54,999 nucleotides of DNA from Paenarthrobacter nitroguajacolicus JCM 14115. GTDB lineage: Bacteria > Actinomycetota > Actinomycetes > Actinomycetales > Micrococcaceae. A program made the position numbers and the translations under genes. Shown here piece by piece: positions 32,889 through 40,947 of the stretch; position 1 is the stretch's first letter, and each line of letters opens with the position of its first letter. The notes beneath the pieces are model-generated. The model ran no database searches and was not told the DNA's origin. It saw nothing but the letters and a program-made list of their open reading frames with translations. Location: NCBI GenBank assembly GCA_001313365.1, contig BBFS01000018.1:1-54999 (forward strand), written 5' to 3'.

Positions 32889-34103
32889 TCGCCGATCACC
32901 TCTGGAGGACCCGTTGTGTCATCGTCGACGCCGGAGAGGTGCCCAAGTTCGTCGGCGGACTCACCCGCGGAAGAACGGGTTTGGTGGTGGACAAACAGCT
33001 GCCAGAGCACCGGGATGCGCTGATGGCGGGCGACCTCAAAGGCCTGCCGGTCCTTGAACTGAACGCGGCTCCAGTCACGGTGGGAACTTTGCGGGAGGTG
33101 GGCAGCTTCATTCGCGAGAACGGTCTTCAGACCGTTGCAGGCCTCGGCGGAGGCTCAGTTTTGGATGCCGTGAAACTCGCCGCACTCTTCACCGCAGACC
33201 CCCGGCCTGACCATCTTCGCCGAACGTCACGCCAAGCGTTCCGGCCTGCTCGTCCTGCCTCCCATCACAAACCCCAAGGACCGCCCGAAAACCATTCTGA
33301 TGCCGTCCACCGTGGGGGGGACCGGCGCGGAAGTCAGCGCTGTAGCTTGCCTGGACACCGCCGTCGGCCGCCGCCTGATTGTCTCGCGGCATCTGGCAGG
33401 TGACGTGGCAGTGCTCGACGCCGGACACCTCGCCACCCTGCCCAAGCACCTGGTGTTTGAGGGTCTGCTCGAAGCCTTCCTAAGGGTGGCGGGAACCATG
33501 ATTGGCAGCAAAGAGAGCATCTTCGACGACGACGGCTACGTTCTCATCCAGCGGATAGTCCGGTTAGGGCAGAGGCTGACACGCGAGGATTCGCCCATGC
33601 TGCGCCTGGCCGGAGGCACCTCAGCATGGAGACACACACTGGATGGGCGCTGATAGGTCGCGACCCCCCCTACGGAGCCAAGCACTGGTACCTCGCCAGC
33701 GAGCTCGCATACGTCACTGGCGCAAGGAAAATGACCGCCACGGCCTCGGTTATCGGTCCCGTCTGGGAAGAAATCGGCAAGGGCGCCAGCGCTTGGGGCG
33801 ACGCAGGACGCTTCAACGGCTCTGGTCCACGGTGGCCGCTGCTGAGCCTCTGTGGATCCGGACCCCGTGCAGGGCATCAAGGAACTGATGTGGAACTGGG
33901 GCATCACCGGGCTCGAGCACATCAGCGAGGAAACGCTGCTGCGAACCACTGATGCAACCATCCGTAATTGGGGCGGGGCGCTTCCCATGCTGCGGGGAAT
34001 CGATGCTTTCCAGATTCAGCATGTCCTCAACGCGGCAGCTGGCGGACAGCACATCTTGCCAAGCCCAGCGGGCGAACGAACAGCGGCAAGGGAAGGGAGG
34101 TGA
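32885..34103 (+). CDS. mpaC: Iron-type alcohol dehydrogenase, MpaC-like
   Basis: The protein has about 406 residues and resembles group III (iron-containing) alcohol dehydrogenases: QTVAGLGGGSVLDAVKLAAL for the NAD-binding loop and ILMPSTVGGTGAEVSAVACL for the TTxGTGSE-type motif, followed by long C-terminal helices (PVQGIKELMWNWGITGLEHI). In the daptide pathway the dehydrogenase is expected to oxidise the beta-hydroxyl of the C-terminal Thr, so that the beta-keto acid loses CO2. Breaks near 33205, 33620, 33665 and 33835 all touch G or C runs. The ATG overlaps the mpaD stop, and its TGA lies inside the ribosome site of the first precursor gene. Confidence 0.8.
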
Positions 34104-34302
34104 ACACACATGATCAGCAGCTCAGCACTTAAGAGCCTGGACCTCACCGTCCAGGAACTGGAGCCGATGGATGTCCCGGACGACTGGGACGAACGAATCA
34201 AGGGAATCTCAGCAGGACTGGCCTTGGTAGCATCGCCGTCGCGATTACCTGATCCAGCCCCCCCGTGCATCAAGGAATTCGCAAGGAAGGGAGGTGAACA
34301 CA
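34091..34302 (+). repeat. Duplicated ribosome-site segment before precursors A1 and A2
   Basis: GGAAGGGAGGTGAACACA occurs exactly at 34091-34108 and again at 34285-34302, immediately before the ATG of A1 and A2. The third precursor has the related AAAGGAGGAGCC. The repeat indicates that the precursor genes arose by tandem duplication and have unusually strong ribosome sites. Confidence 0.85.
34110..34252 (+). CDS. mpaA1: Daptide precursor peptide A1 (one-base loss near its end)
   Basis: As written, the frame runs on past 34252. One G missing near 34230 restores a 47-residue peptide beginning MISSSALKSLDLTVQELEPM and ending ISAGLALGSIAVAIT, with TGA at 34250-34252. The leader LDLTVQELEPMDVPD matches that of A2 and A3, and the end is again Ile-Thr. 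The last 15 residues are small and hydrophobic, suiting a membrane-active helix. A perfect ribosome site (GGAGG) lies nine bases upstream. The corrected reading is inferred from the two sister peptides. Confidence 0.8.
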
Positions 34303-34303
34303 T

Positions 34304-34429
34304 ATGCAGAACCAGCTCAACATCTCCATCCAGGAGATCGAGTCATTGGATACGCCGGACTTCAACAACTGGTTTATCGGCGTTACCCAAGGCGTTGCCA
34401 TAGGCATCATCGCCGTCAGCATCACGTAA
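34304..34429 (+). CDS. mpaA2: Daptide precursor peptide A2
   Basis: A 41-residue peptide starting MQNQLNISIQEIESLDTPDF and ending VTQGVAIGIIAVSIT, with TAA directly after Thr. The acidic leader NISIQEIESLDTPD is followed by an aromatic hinge (NNWF) and a hydrophobic Ile/Val/Ala core. The C-terminal Thr is the residue daptide enzymes convert to a dimethylated diamine. It is too short for most gene finders. It is preceded by GGGAGGTG and lies 51 bases after A1. Confidence 0.9.
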   Translation: MQNQLNISIQEIESLDTPDFNNWFIGVTQGVAIGIIAVSIT

Positions 34430-34475
34430 GGCGCAACGCCGGGTCCATACGCACAAGCCAGGAAAGGAGGAGCCA

Positions 34476-34616
34476 ATGATCGCAAACTCGAACCTTCAGC
34501 TGTCCATCGAAGAGCTGGAGAACCTCGACACCCCCCCGGATGATACGCCGTGGTACATCCGCGTTGGTGACGTCATCATCATCGCCGGCATCGTCGTCGG
34601 AATCGCCGCCACATAG
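34476..34616 (+). CDS. mpaA3: Daptide precursor peptide A3
   Basis: A 46-residue peptide starting MIANSNLQLSIEELENLDTP and ending VIIIAGIVVGIAAT before TAG. The leader QLSIEELENLDTP aligns with A1 and A2. A seven-base C run makes TPPDDTPW, where A2 has TPDFNNW, so the true length is probably 45. The core is a hydrophobic helix ending in Thr. AAAGGAGG lies ten bases upstream. It is the last precursor before the methyltransferase gene. Confidence 0.9.
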   Translation: MIANSNLQLSIEELENLDTPPDDTPWYIRVGDVIIIAGIVVGIAAT

Positions 34617-34702
34617 CCGTCGCACGCGGGTGGTGCACGTCATTTTCACCGCCCGCGTGTACCCCCCCGGACCTCCACCAAACTCCCGGAGAGCATACGC
34701 TG

Positions 34703-35525
34703 ATGAACAACGAACCTGACATGACCGCTGATGCCATCCTTCGCATCCTGGGCCACATGGATCCGCCGGAGGATATGTACAGTGCGTCAGGATCCCGTCT
34801 ATACGACCAAATCACGGCCAACGATCTCACTGAACTCCCCCGAGATCCTCGCCGCGGCGCGCAAGACCGCTGGGCCAATCCTGGAGTTGGCCGCCGGTTC
34901 CGGCCGGATCACCCGCGCACTCCTTGCCCTCGGGCGTCCGCTGACCGCCGTCGATTCATCGGTGGAAATGTTGGCGATACTGAAGGGCAAGGCAGAAGAC
35001 CGCACGTTCAACCCCCGCAGTGTGCCGGTTGAGTTGGTGGAAGCGGACATGTCCGGTTTCGACGTTGGAGGCGAATTTGGTTGCGTGGTGCTCGGCGCGA
35101 GTTCCATTACCCTCCTTGACCCGCGCGGACGGCGGGAACTGTTCCGCAGTGGGGGGGGATTCATTGGCACCTGACGGCCGGTTCCTGCTGACAGTCCTGA
35201 ATGCTGACGGTACGGCGGGTCCGGAACATCACGACGGCGGCTCAACAGTTTCGCCGTTGGGGGGGAAGATTCCTTCCTGATCACGGTCGAAAGCCGGGAC
35301 ATTGCCAATGGTGCACGGCACGTGACCATGATCCAGGTGGGCTTCAACGAAGGCGGCACGTATAGATCCTCCGCCTATTCCAGCCGTATCGCCTTTGTCA
35401 GCAACAGTCTTATCGAGGAAGAAATCCTTGCTGAGGGCCTCACTATCGTGGAACGACGCCCAGTCCGGATTGCCACCCCTGCTCCAGGACTGAACGACAT
35501 CGAGCTATGGGTGTGCAGCAAATGA
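34703..35525 (+). CDS. mpaM: SAM-dependent N-methyltransferase, MpaM-like
   Basis: A class I methyltransferase of about 274 residues: PILELAAGSGRITRALLALG is motif I, with the acidic VDSSVEML (motif II) following, then LVEADMSGFDVGGEFGCVVL for motifs III-IV. The C-terminus is TYRSSAYSSRIAFVSNSLIE with the end LNDIELWVCSK. Breaks near 34840, 35155 and 35275 each touch G or C runs. In daptides the methyltransferase adds two methyl groups to the new amine at the modified C-terminus. The TGA overlaps the ATG of the YcaO gene. Confidence 0.82.
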
Positions 35526-36770
35526 GCATCGACGCTGCACGCACCCTTGACCCTGCCCTGGGGGGGCTGGTATCCGAGGCATCCATATACCTGCCGAATG
35601 AGGTGGGCCTCTGGCGGACGGTGGGGGGGCTGCTGGCCAATGCCGGCACGGGCGTAAGCGGGTTCGCGTCCGCAGTGGGTGCCTTTGACGTCAACAGGCG
35701 GGCCTCCATAACGCGAGGGGCCGGAGAAGCTGTTGAACGTTTTGCGCTGGTCCCGGCCGACGCTGACTCCGAGTACCTGTTAAGGGAACATCCCCCCCAA
35801 GGTGCAGACACCGCCGGTCAACGGATTGACTACGTGACGCCAGGCCTGGGGGATGGCCTCGGCGCTCGCCTATGAGCTGCCTGGTACGCGGCAACGGACC
35901 TGCTGACAGGGAAGGAAGCCTGCGTACCGGCACCTGTAGTCGATTACGGCTGCGGCATCCTGAACCCGTGGGACGCCTTCTTTGATCCCTCACCAAACGG
36001 TGCCGCATCGGGACCATCCGAGCTTTCGCCAAGCTTCCGGTGTTGCCGAAGTGATCGAGCGTGACGCATTTCTTGTTGCCTGGCGGACGCGCACGGCGCT
36101 GCAGCTATTCCATGATGGCGGGATTCCGGATCCATTGCGCGGGACCCAGGAAACCCAGCGCCTCTTGGGCCTCCTCTACGCTGCCCATGCCCGCGGCATT
36201 TCGCCCACCTTGGCCTTTATCCCGTCCGACGAGGGGGGGCCGCTGCACACAGCCGTGTGCATCATTATCGGTAAATCTGACGACGGCGGTGCCCACCAGC
36301 GGCAGTTTGGGGGGGCCGTGGGTATCAAGGCAGCCTCGGATCCCTTGGCAGCACTGAGGGGGGGAGCGCTTCAAGAGGGCCTGCAAATTCGCGAGCTCTT
36401 CCTTGCCCGCACGCCTTCCGTCATGCCGGCGCTGGAGGTTACTGATGACGAATCACGGGCCGGTTATTGGACTCGCCCAGAGGCCATTGCCGAACTGTCC
36501 GAGTGGGCTCTGTCCTTCAAGGCTTCAGAATTTCCAAGGGTAAAAGCGGCAGCCGATGTAGACACATTGGTGGAATGGCTGGGCCGTGGGGACATCCCTT
36601 CTTATTGGGTCAGCCTCACTCATCGGCTGCCTCCAGCCATTCAGGAGCTTGGATGGGTTACGGGCAAAGCGGTTTGCCCAGGCGCCATTCCCTTGACCAT
36701 GGACGAAACCAAGGGGCTGGCCCGGATGCCGGGTGGTTCGTCCACGACACCCCCCCATCCGTTGATATGA
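35522..36770 (+). CDS. YcaO-domain protein in the daptide cluster
   Basis: The protein has about 416 residues. TRGAGEAVERFALVPADADS near 65 and NGAASG, followed in the next frame by SGVAEVIERDAFLVAWRTRT near 180, are the ATP-binding Glu/Arg motifs of YcaO proteins. These use ATP to activate backbone amides, forming azolines, thioamides or amidines. No E1-like or thioamide partner (TfuA) is visible. The precursor cores contain no Cys and few Ser or Thr, so a classic azoline role is not obvious. Breaks lie near 35860 and 36025. The ATG overlaps mpaM and the TGA overlaps mpaP, so it is translationally coupled inside the operon. I cannot say whether the described daptide clusters carry it. Confidence 0.8.
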
Positions 36771-38455
36771 GGCTTTTAGAAGGGACTCTTCTGAAGCCGC
36801 GCCCGGAGTGGAATGGCCCGTAAAGCTGGCTTCCTCGGCATCCATCGATGCTCCTCTGCAAGTTGGTGCGCCCTGGATCGTTGCTATGGCCAGTGTCCCC
36901 CCCAAAGCGCGTGTTTCCGCCGATGTGGCCGCCGTCCTGAACGCGCTGGATGGGGTCCGGAACCTGCGCAGGTGGCCAGTACCTTGGGATTCCCTGGACT
37001 GCCGCCGACGTCATGGGAATTGTCCGGCAGCTGGCCAAGACAGGAATTTTCGACGCCGGCAAGCAGCCGAGCGGGAATGGAAGGATCCAGTTCAGGCCAC
37101 CCCCCCTGACTGTTCAATTCACCTTGTTCAACCCAGCACCCCTGCTGCAGTCCATCCGCCCGCTGATGACGACCGTGTCCGGACCGAAGGCGGTGGCGGC
37201 TGCCGTGCTGCTCCTGCTCGGCGGCGTGGCAGGTGTCTTCATTGCTGGACCCAGCATCGGCCGCGTCTTATCAACGCCACTTCCATTGGAGGCCTATCTG
37301 TTTGTAGCGGTGGCCATGTTCGCTTCCACGCTGCTCCATGAATTCGGGCACGGGCTGGCGCTCACTTGTTGCGGCGGCACTCCCAGACGTATCGGGATCA
37401 TGCTGTTCTACCTGTCGCCGGCCTTCTTTTGCGATGTAACCGATGGATGGAGGCTGGGGGGGTCACGGAAGCAACGGGTATTCGTGGCCCTCGCAGGTCC
37501 ACTGGTTCACCTCGGTCTCGGAAGCTTCGCCCTGTCCGTCCACGGCTTCCTCCCGGTGTCATGGCTGCAGGACGCAGTTCTCCTCTACGGAGTCATTTGC
37601 TACGCGGTGGCCATTCTGAATTTGTTTCCGTTCATCAAATTGGATGGCTATGTCGCTCTTATGTCAGCCGTGGACGTTCCGCATCTACGGAACAAGTCCT
37701 TGAGCGTCACGGGTGATTTTGTGAGTTCAAACGTTCTGGGTTCGCTGCCCAAATACCGAAGCTACGGTTGGCTGGCTTGGTTCGGGCTCGCGAGTTTCAT
37801 CTCCGGTATCGGGTTCATGGTGATTGGGTACCAGCGGCTTGTCCCTGTCTTCCTCCAACTGGGGGGGATTGCAGGGCACATAGTTGTCGCGGCGGTCCTG
37901 TGCCTGCTGCTGACGATGGCGGGAAGGTCTATCGTCCGGTTCTTCAGTACTGCTGCGGTGAACGGAAGTCCGCTATGGCGGCGGGCGTTCGCAGTGCTCC
38001 TGGGAACACTGGCAATCACACTCCTGACGGCTTTCATCCCGGTGAAAGCGGTGACGGTGGCCGGTTACACGTATTCGGACGGTGCGCTGCAGATCATGAT
38101 GCCTCCCAATGCCGCAGGCAGGACGATCCGGCCGGGAGATGAAGTTGTACTTCAGTCGCAGGGAATGATCTTCCACGAAAAGCTGGGTAGTGCCACGATC
38201 GGTGACCAACCGCCGTCGGGATCCTTGGCACCGCTGGACACGATCGTTCCCATCGCTTTGGAAGGCAACAGCCTGCCTGTGCTTGCCTACCCAAGCCACC
38301 TCACCGGGGAGTCCAAGCTTGCTGCCGCGGAACGTCTTCCCGGATCCGGGCGGGCCGAAGTGACCAGCCAGCGCCACATGAGCCTAGGGGGAGTGGCTGT
38401 GGGATTCCGTGACCCATTCGATGCTGTGGCCCGGCCGAAACGCGGATGCCAGTGA
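36767..38455 (+). CDS. mpaP: M50-family intramembrane metalloprotease, MpaP-like
   Basis: The protein has about 560 residues. A soluble N-terminal region contains a winged-helix-like segment (VSADVAAVLNALDGVR, then WTAADVMGIVRQLAKTGIF), perhaps a leader-binding domain. Then come membrane helices, the zinc motif STLLHEFGHGLAL (HExxH) near residue 190, and NLFPFIKLDGYVALMSAVD, which supplies the third ligand (the LDG motif). More helices and a C-terminal beta-rich region (IRPGDEVVLQSQGMIF) follow. It probably removes the leader within the membrane. The break near 36960 is a single loss. The ATG at 36767 overlaps the YcaO stop (ATGA). Confidence 0.85.
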
Positions 38456-38491
38456 CCACTCCAAGACTGAGGATTCCATGAAAGGGCACTC

Positions 38492-39205
38492 ATGACAGTC
38501 ACTGCCAGCTTTGAGCAGTTCAGTAAGAAGAGGGGCGGGCGGTTCGCGGTCCAGGAGCTGACCTTCGATGTCCAGGCCGGCCGGGTAGTTGGCCTCATCG
38601 GACCCAACGGCGCAGGGAAGAGCACAGCGCTCGCAGGCTTGACCGGCCTGGTGGAACCCACCTCTGGACGGGCAACAGTCTTTGGAACCGACTACCGATC
38701 GCTGCGGCGGCCCGCCACCAAAGTAGGAGTGAATTTGGACGGAATGGACATAGAACCCGGGCTGACAGGACTCCGGCACCTTCAGATCTGCCAGCTGGCA
38801 GCCGGCGCTGAGCGTCAGGCCGTGGATCAGATTCTTGAGCAGGTTGACCTTGCTGCGGAGGCAAAAAAGAAGGTCCGGGACTACTCGCTGGGCATGCGGC
38901 AGAGGCTGGGGGGGATCGCGTCCGCACTGATAGGCAGACCCCCCAGTTGCTGGTGCTGGACGAGCCTGCCAACGGCTTGGACCCGGAGGCATCCAGTGGT
39001 TGCGCCGATTCCTCAGGGACTTCGCTGCTTCCGGCGGCAGTGCGTTGGTCTCGAGCATCAGCTGATGGAACTGGAACAGGTTGCCGACGAAGTGGTGATC
39101 CTCAAGCAAAGGACGCTCTTCCAGGGAACGCTGAAGGAGGCCAAAGCTCTAGGTGGCGGAAGCCTGGAATCTGCCTACTTCAAGATTCTGGATCGCGCCC
39201 GATGA
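38492..39205 (+). CDS. ABC transporter ATPase of the daptide cluster
   Basis: The protein has about 237 residues. Walker A is GLIGPNGAGKSTALAGLTGL near 40, the signature is DYSLGMRQRLGGIASALIG near 133, Walker B is LLVLDEPANGLDPEA in the next frame, and the switch His is SSHQLMELE. The variant signature YSLGMRQRL is typical of exporters for peptides and of the bacitracin/lantibiotic-immunity (BcrA) group. Breaks near 38940 and 38990 sit beside a C run and a single loss. It probably exports or gives immunity to the daptides, with the two membrane proteins that follow. The TGA overlaps the next ATG. Confidence 0.88.
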   Translation: MTVTASFEQFSKKRGGRFAVQELTFDVQAGRVVGLIGPNGAGKSTALAGLTGLVEPTSGRATVFGTDYRSLRRPATKVGVNLDGMDIEPGLTGLRHLQICQLAAGAERQAVDQILEQVDLAAEAKKKVRDYSLGMRQRLGGIASALIGRPPSCWCWTSLPTAWTRRHPVVAPIPQGLRCFRRQCVGLEHQLMELEQVADEVVILKQRTLFQGTLKEAKALGGGSLESAYFKILDRAR

Positions 39206-39969
39206 CCAAGGAGGTTGTGGCCACCAAGGACCGTGTGGCCTGGCTGCCCACCGGACTTCGAACGGAGCTACTGAGGTATTTCAGCGGGTATTCCGTGGTG
39301 GGTATTCTGGCGTTCAGCGCCTGGTGCTTGGTTCGTTGCCAACTTCCTTGGATGGCCGGGCAATTCAGGGGGGGGCTTTCGGCCGCCCAGAATGTCCAGG
39401 TGTTCTGGGCCCTGGCCGCAAGCATTGCTCCAGTGGCCACGTTTGCCGGGAGTTATCTTGTGACCCGGGAGTCCTACTACGGCACGCTTCGGCGAAGCAT
39501 CGTAACGACCGGACCGCGGCAAGTGCTGCGGGCCAAGTATGTGGCCGCGCTGGTCATCGGCCTTGCCACTGCCATCACAGGAGTAGTGGTGTGGGGCGGA
39601 AGCGTGGCGTTGTCGCTCCCGCCAGAAGTGCGTGGAGCCCTTTTGTCTGCGGAGTCGTGGCGGGAACTGCCCGGCGTGGTGATGGCCTCGGCGCTGGGAT
39701 CTGTTTGGGGGTGTTCGCTCGGCTGGATCATCCGGCATTACTACGCGACGACGATCCTCACGTTACTGATCCCACTCGCCGTTGAGTTGCCCTTGTTGCT
39801 GAGCAGCTCGGAGGTTGCCCGCTGGCTTCCATCAGGCGCCTTGGCCGGAATCGCGTCACTGCCCTTTGAAGGGTTACTCGAGCCCGTGCCGGCGTTCCTG
39901 GTGTCATGCGGGTGGCTGACTGTGGCGGGTGCCGGGGGCGTGTGGACGGTCAAGGGGCGGGAGTTCTAG
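39202..39969 (+). CDS. ABC-2-type membrane protein, daptide exporter
   Basis: A 255-residue protein with about six membrane helices, for example TELLRYFSGYSVVGILAFSA and FWALAASIAPVATFAGSYLV. The segment LVTRESYYGTLRRSIVTTGP resembles the ABC-2 permease loop that contacts the ATPase. The gene is uninterrupted and overlaps the ATPase gene by four bases (ATGA). It likely forms a heterodimeric channel with the following gene. Confidence 0.85.
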   Translation: MTKEVVATKDRVAWLPTGLRTELLRYFSGYSVVGILAFSAWCLVRCQLPWMAGQFRGGLSAAQNVQVFWALAASIAPVATFAGSYLVTRESYYGTLRRSIVTTGPRQVLRAKYVAALVIGLATAITGVVVWGGSVALSLPPEVRGALLSAESWRELPGVVMASALGSVWGCSLGWIIRHYYATTILTLLIPLAVELPLLLSSSEVARWLPSGALAGIASLPFEGLLEPVPAFLVSCGWLTVAGAGGVWTVKGREF

Positions 39970-40683
39970 ATGCTCAACTGGTGCCGGCTTTCTGCTCTGA
40001 TCTGCAGCGGCCATGGCTGTGGAAGGGCTCGGCCTTGGGGGCTTTGTTGGTATTGGGGCTTCTAGGGTTGCTCATTGTCGCTGCCAGCCTTGAGTCCCAA
40101 GCACCAACGCCGGGGGGGTTGGACCGCGTTCTGCGTAAAACCGGGCTCTCCCTCATGCTCACCGGGGGGGCCTCCATTGTGGGTGCATTCTCATTCACCG
40201 CGGACTACCGCACGGGTAGCTTCAACAGGAGGGTTCTACTGTTTCAGCGGGGGGCCCCGCATTTACCGGCCGGGCTGCAACAACCACCTTGGCAGCCTCA
40301 TCAGCGGTGCACTGATAGGGACTGCCTTCGGCTTGTTCGGAGTATTTGCGGACGGCGCGTGGCATCTCAACCCGGTTACCGTTCTGGGCTTCTGTGTGAC
40401 TTCCGGCATGGGGTCGTTGTGGGGGGGCTTCGCCCTGGGATCCCTCATCCGCAACCACTTGGTGAGCCTCTTCGTTGTGCCTCTCAGCTTGGCACTCCCG
40501 GAACTCCTGTCCCCCGTCGCTGGGGGAGACCGGGCGGCTCCTCTTTCCAACCCTCGCCGCCAACTGGGCGGAGAACGTGGCTGTCAACATACCCGCGTTC
40601 GCATCTTTCGCCGGGGCCTTTGCTGGCTTGTAGTGGTATCAGCGGCAGCCAGCTGGGTGTTTCTCAGGCGAGACCTGGCCTGA
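39970..40683 (+). CDS. Second ABC-2-type membrane protein, daptide exporter
   Basis: The protein has about 237 residues in three frames: LQRPWLWKGSALGALLVLGL, then VGAFSFTADYRTGSFNRRVL, then the later helices LISGALIGTAFGLFGVFADG and NPVTVLGFCVTSGMGSLWGG. ADYRTGSFNRR corresponds to the RESYYGTLRRS loop of the first permease, so the two are paralogues. The ATG at 39970 directly follows the previous stop (TAGATG). A small loss after five codons and breaks near 40245 and 40525 interrupt it. Confidence 0.75.
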
Positions 40684-40713
40684 CACTCCAATCAAAAAAA
40701 TTAAGGAAACATA

Positions 40714-40902
40714 GTGAATACCAAACCGTTGGTCTGGCTTCTCCTGGCCCTCACGCTCGCTGCCTACGCAGTCTCCATCTTCATCTCGAACCGCGGTGAA
40801 TCAGTGTGGTCAGCTGTTTCGGGAGTCATCATGGTGGTCGCAGCACTCGTTATGTTCTGGCGATACCTTCAGGGACGCAGAGCAGGCCAAAACGAACAGT
40901 GA
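40714..40902 (+). CDS. Small two-helix membrane protein at the end of the daptide operon
   Basis: A 62-residue protein that starts with GTG at 40714 after AAGGAAA. It has two membrane helices, WLLLALTLAAYAVSIFI and AVSGVIMVVAALVMFW, and a basic tail GRRAGQNEQ. It is the last gene on this strand before a convergent gene. Its size and place fit an immunity or accessory membrane peptide, but there is no family match to prove it. Confidence 0.7.
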   Translation: MNTKPLVWLLLALTLAAYAVSIFISNRGESVWSAVSGVIMVVAALVMFWRYLQGRRAGQNEQ

Positions 40903-40947
40903 CCCGCTTGCCACGGAATAGTTGGTCCGCGGCAAGCGAGCCCGTCG

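Noticed and set aside
34110..34403. 97-residue protein at the first precursor position
   Set aside because: After residue 39 it lacks any likeness to precursors and overlaps the second precursor; a one-base loss explains it.
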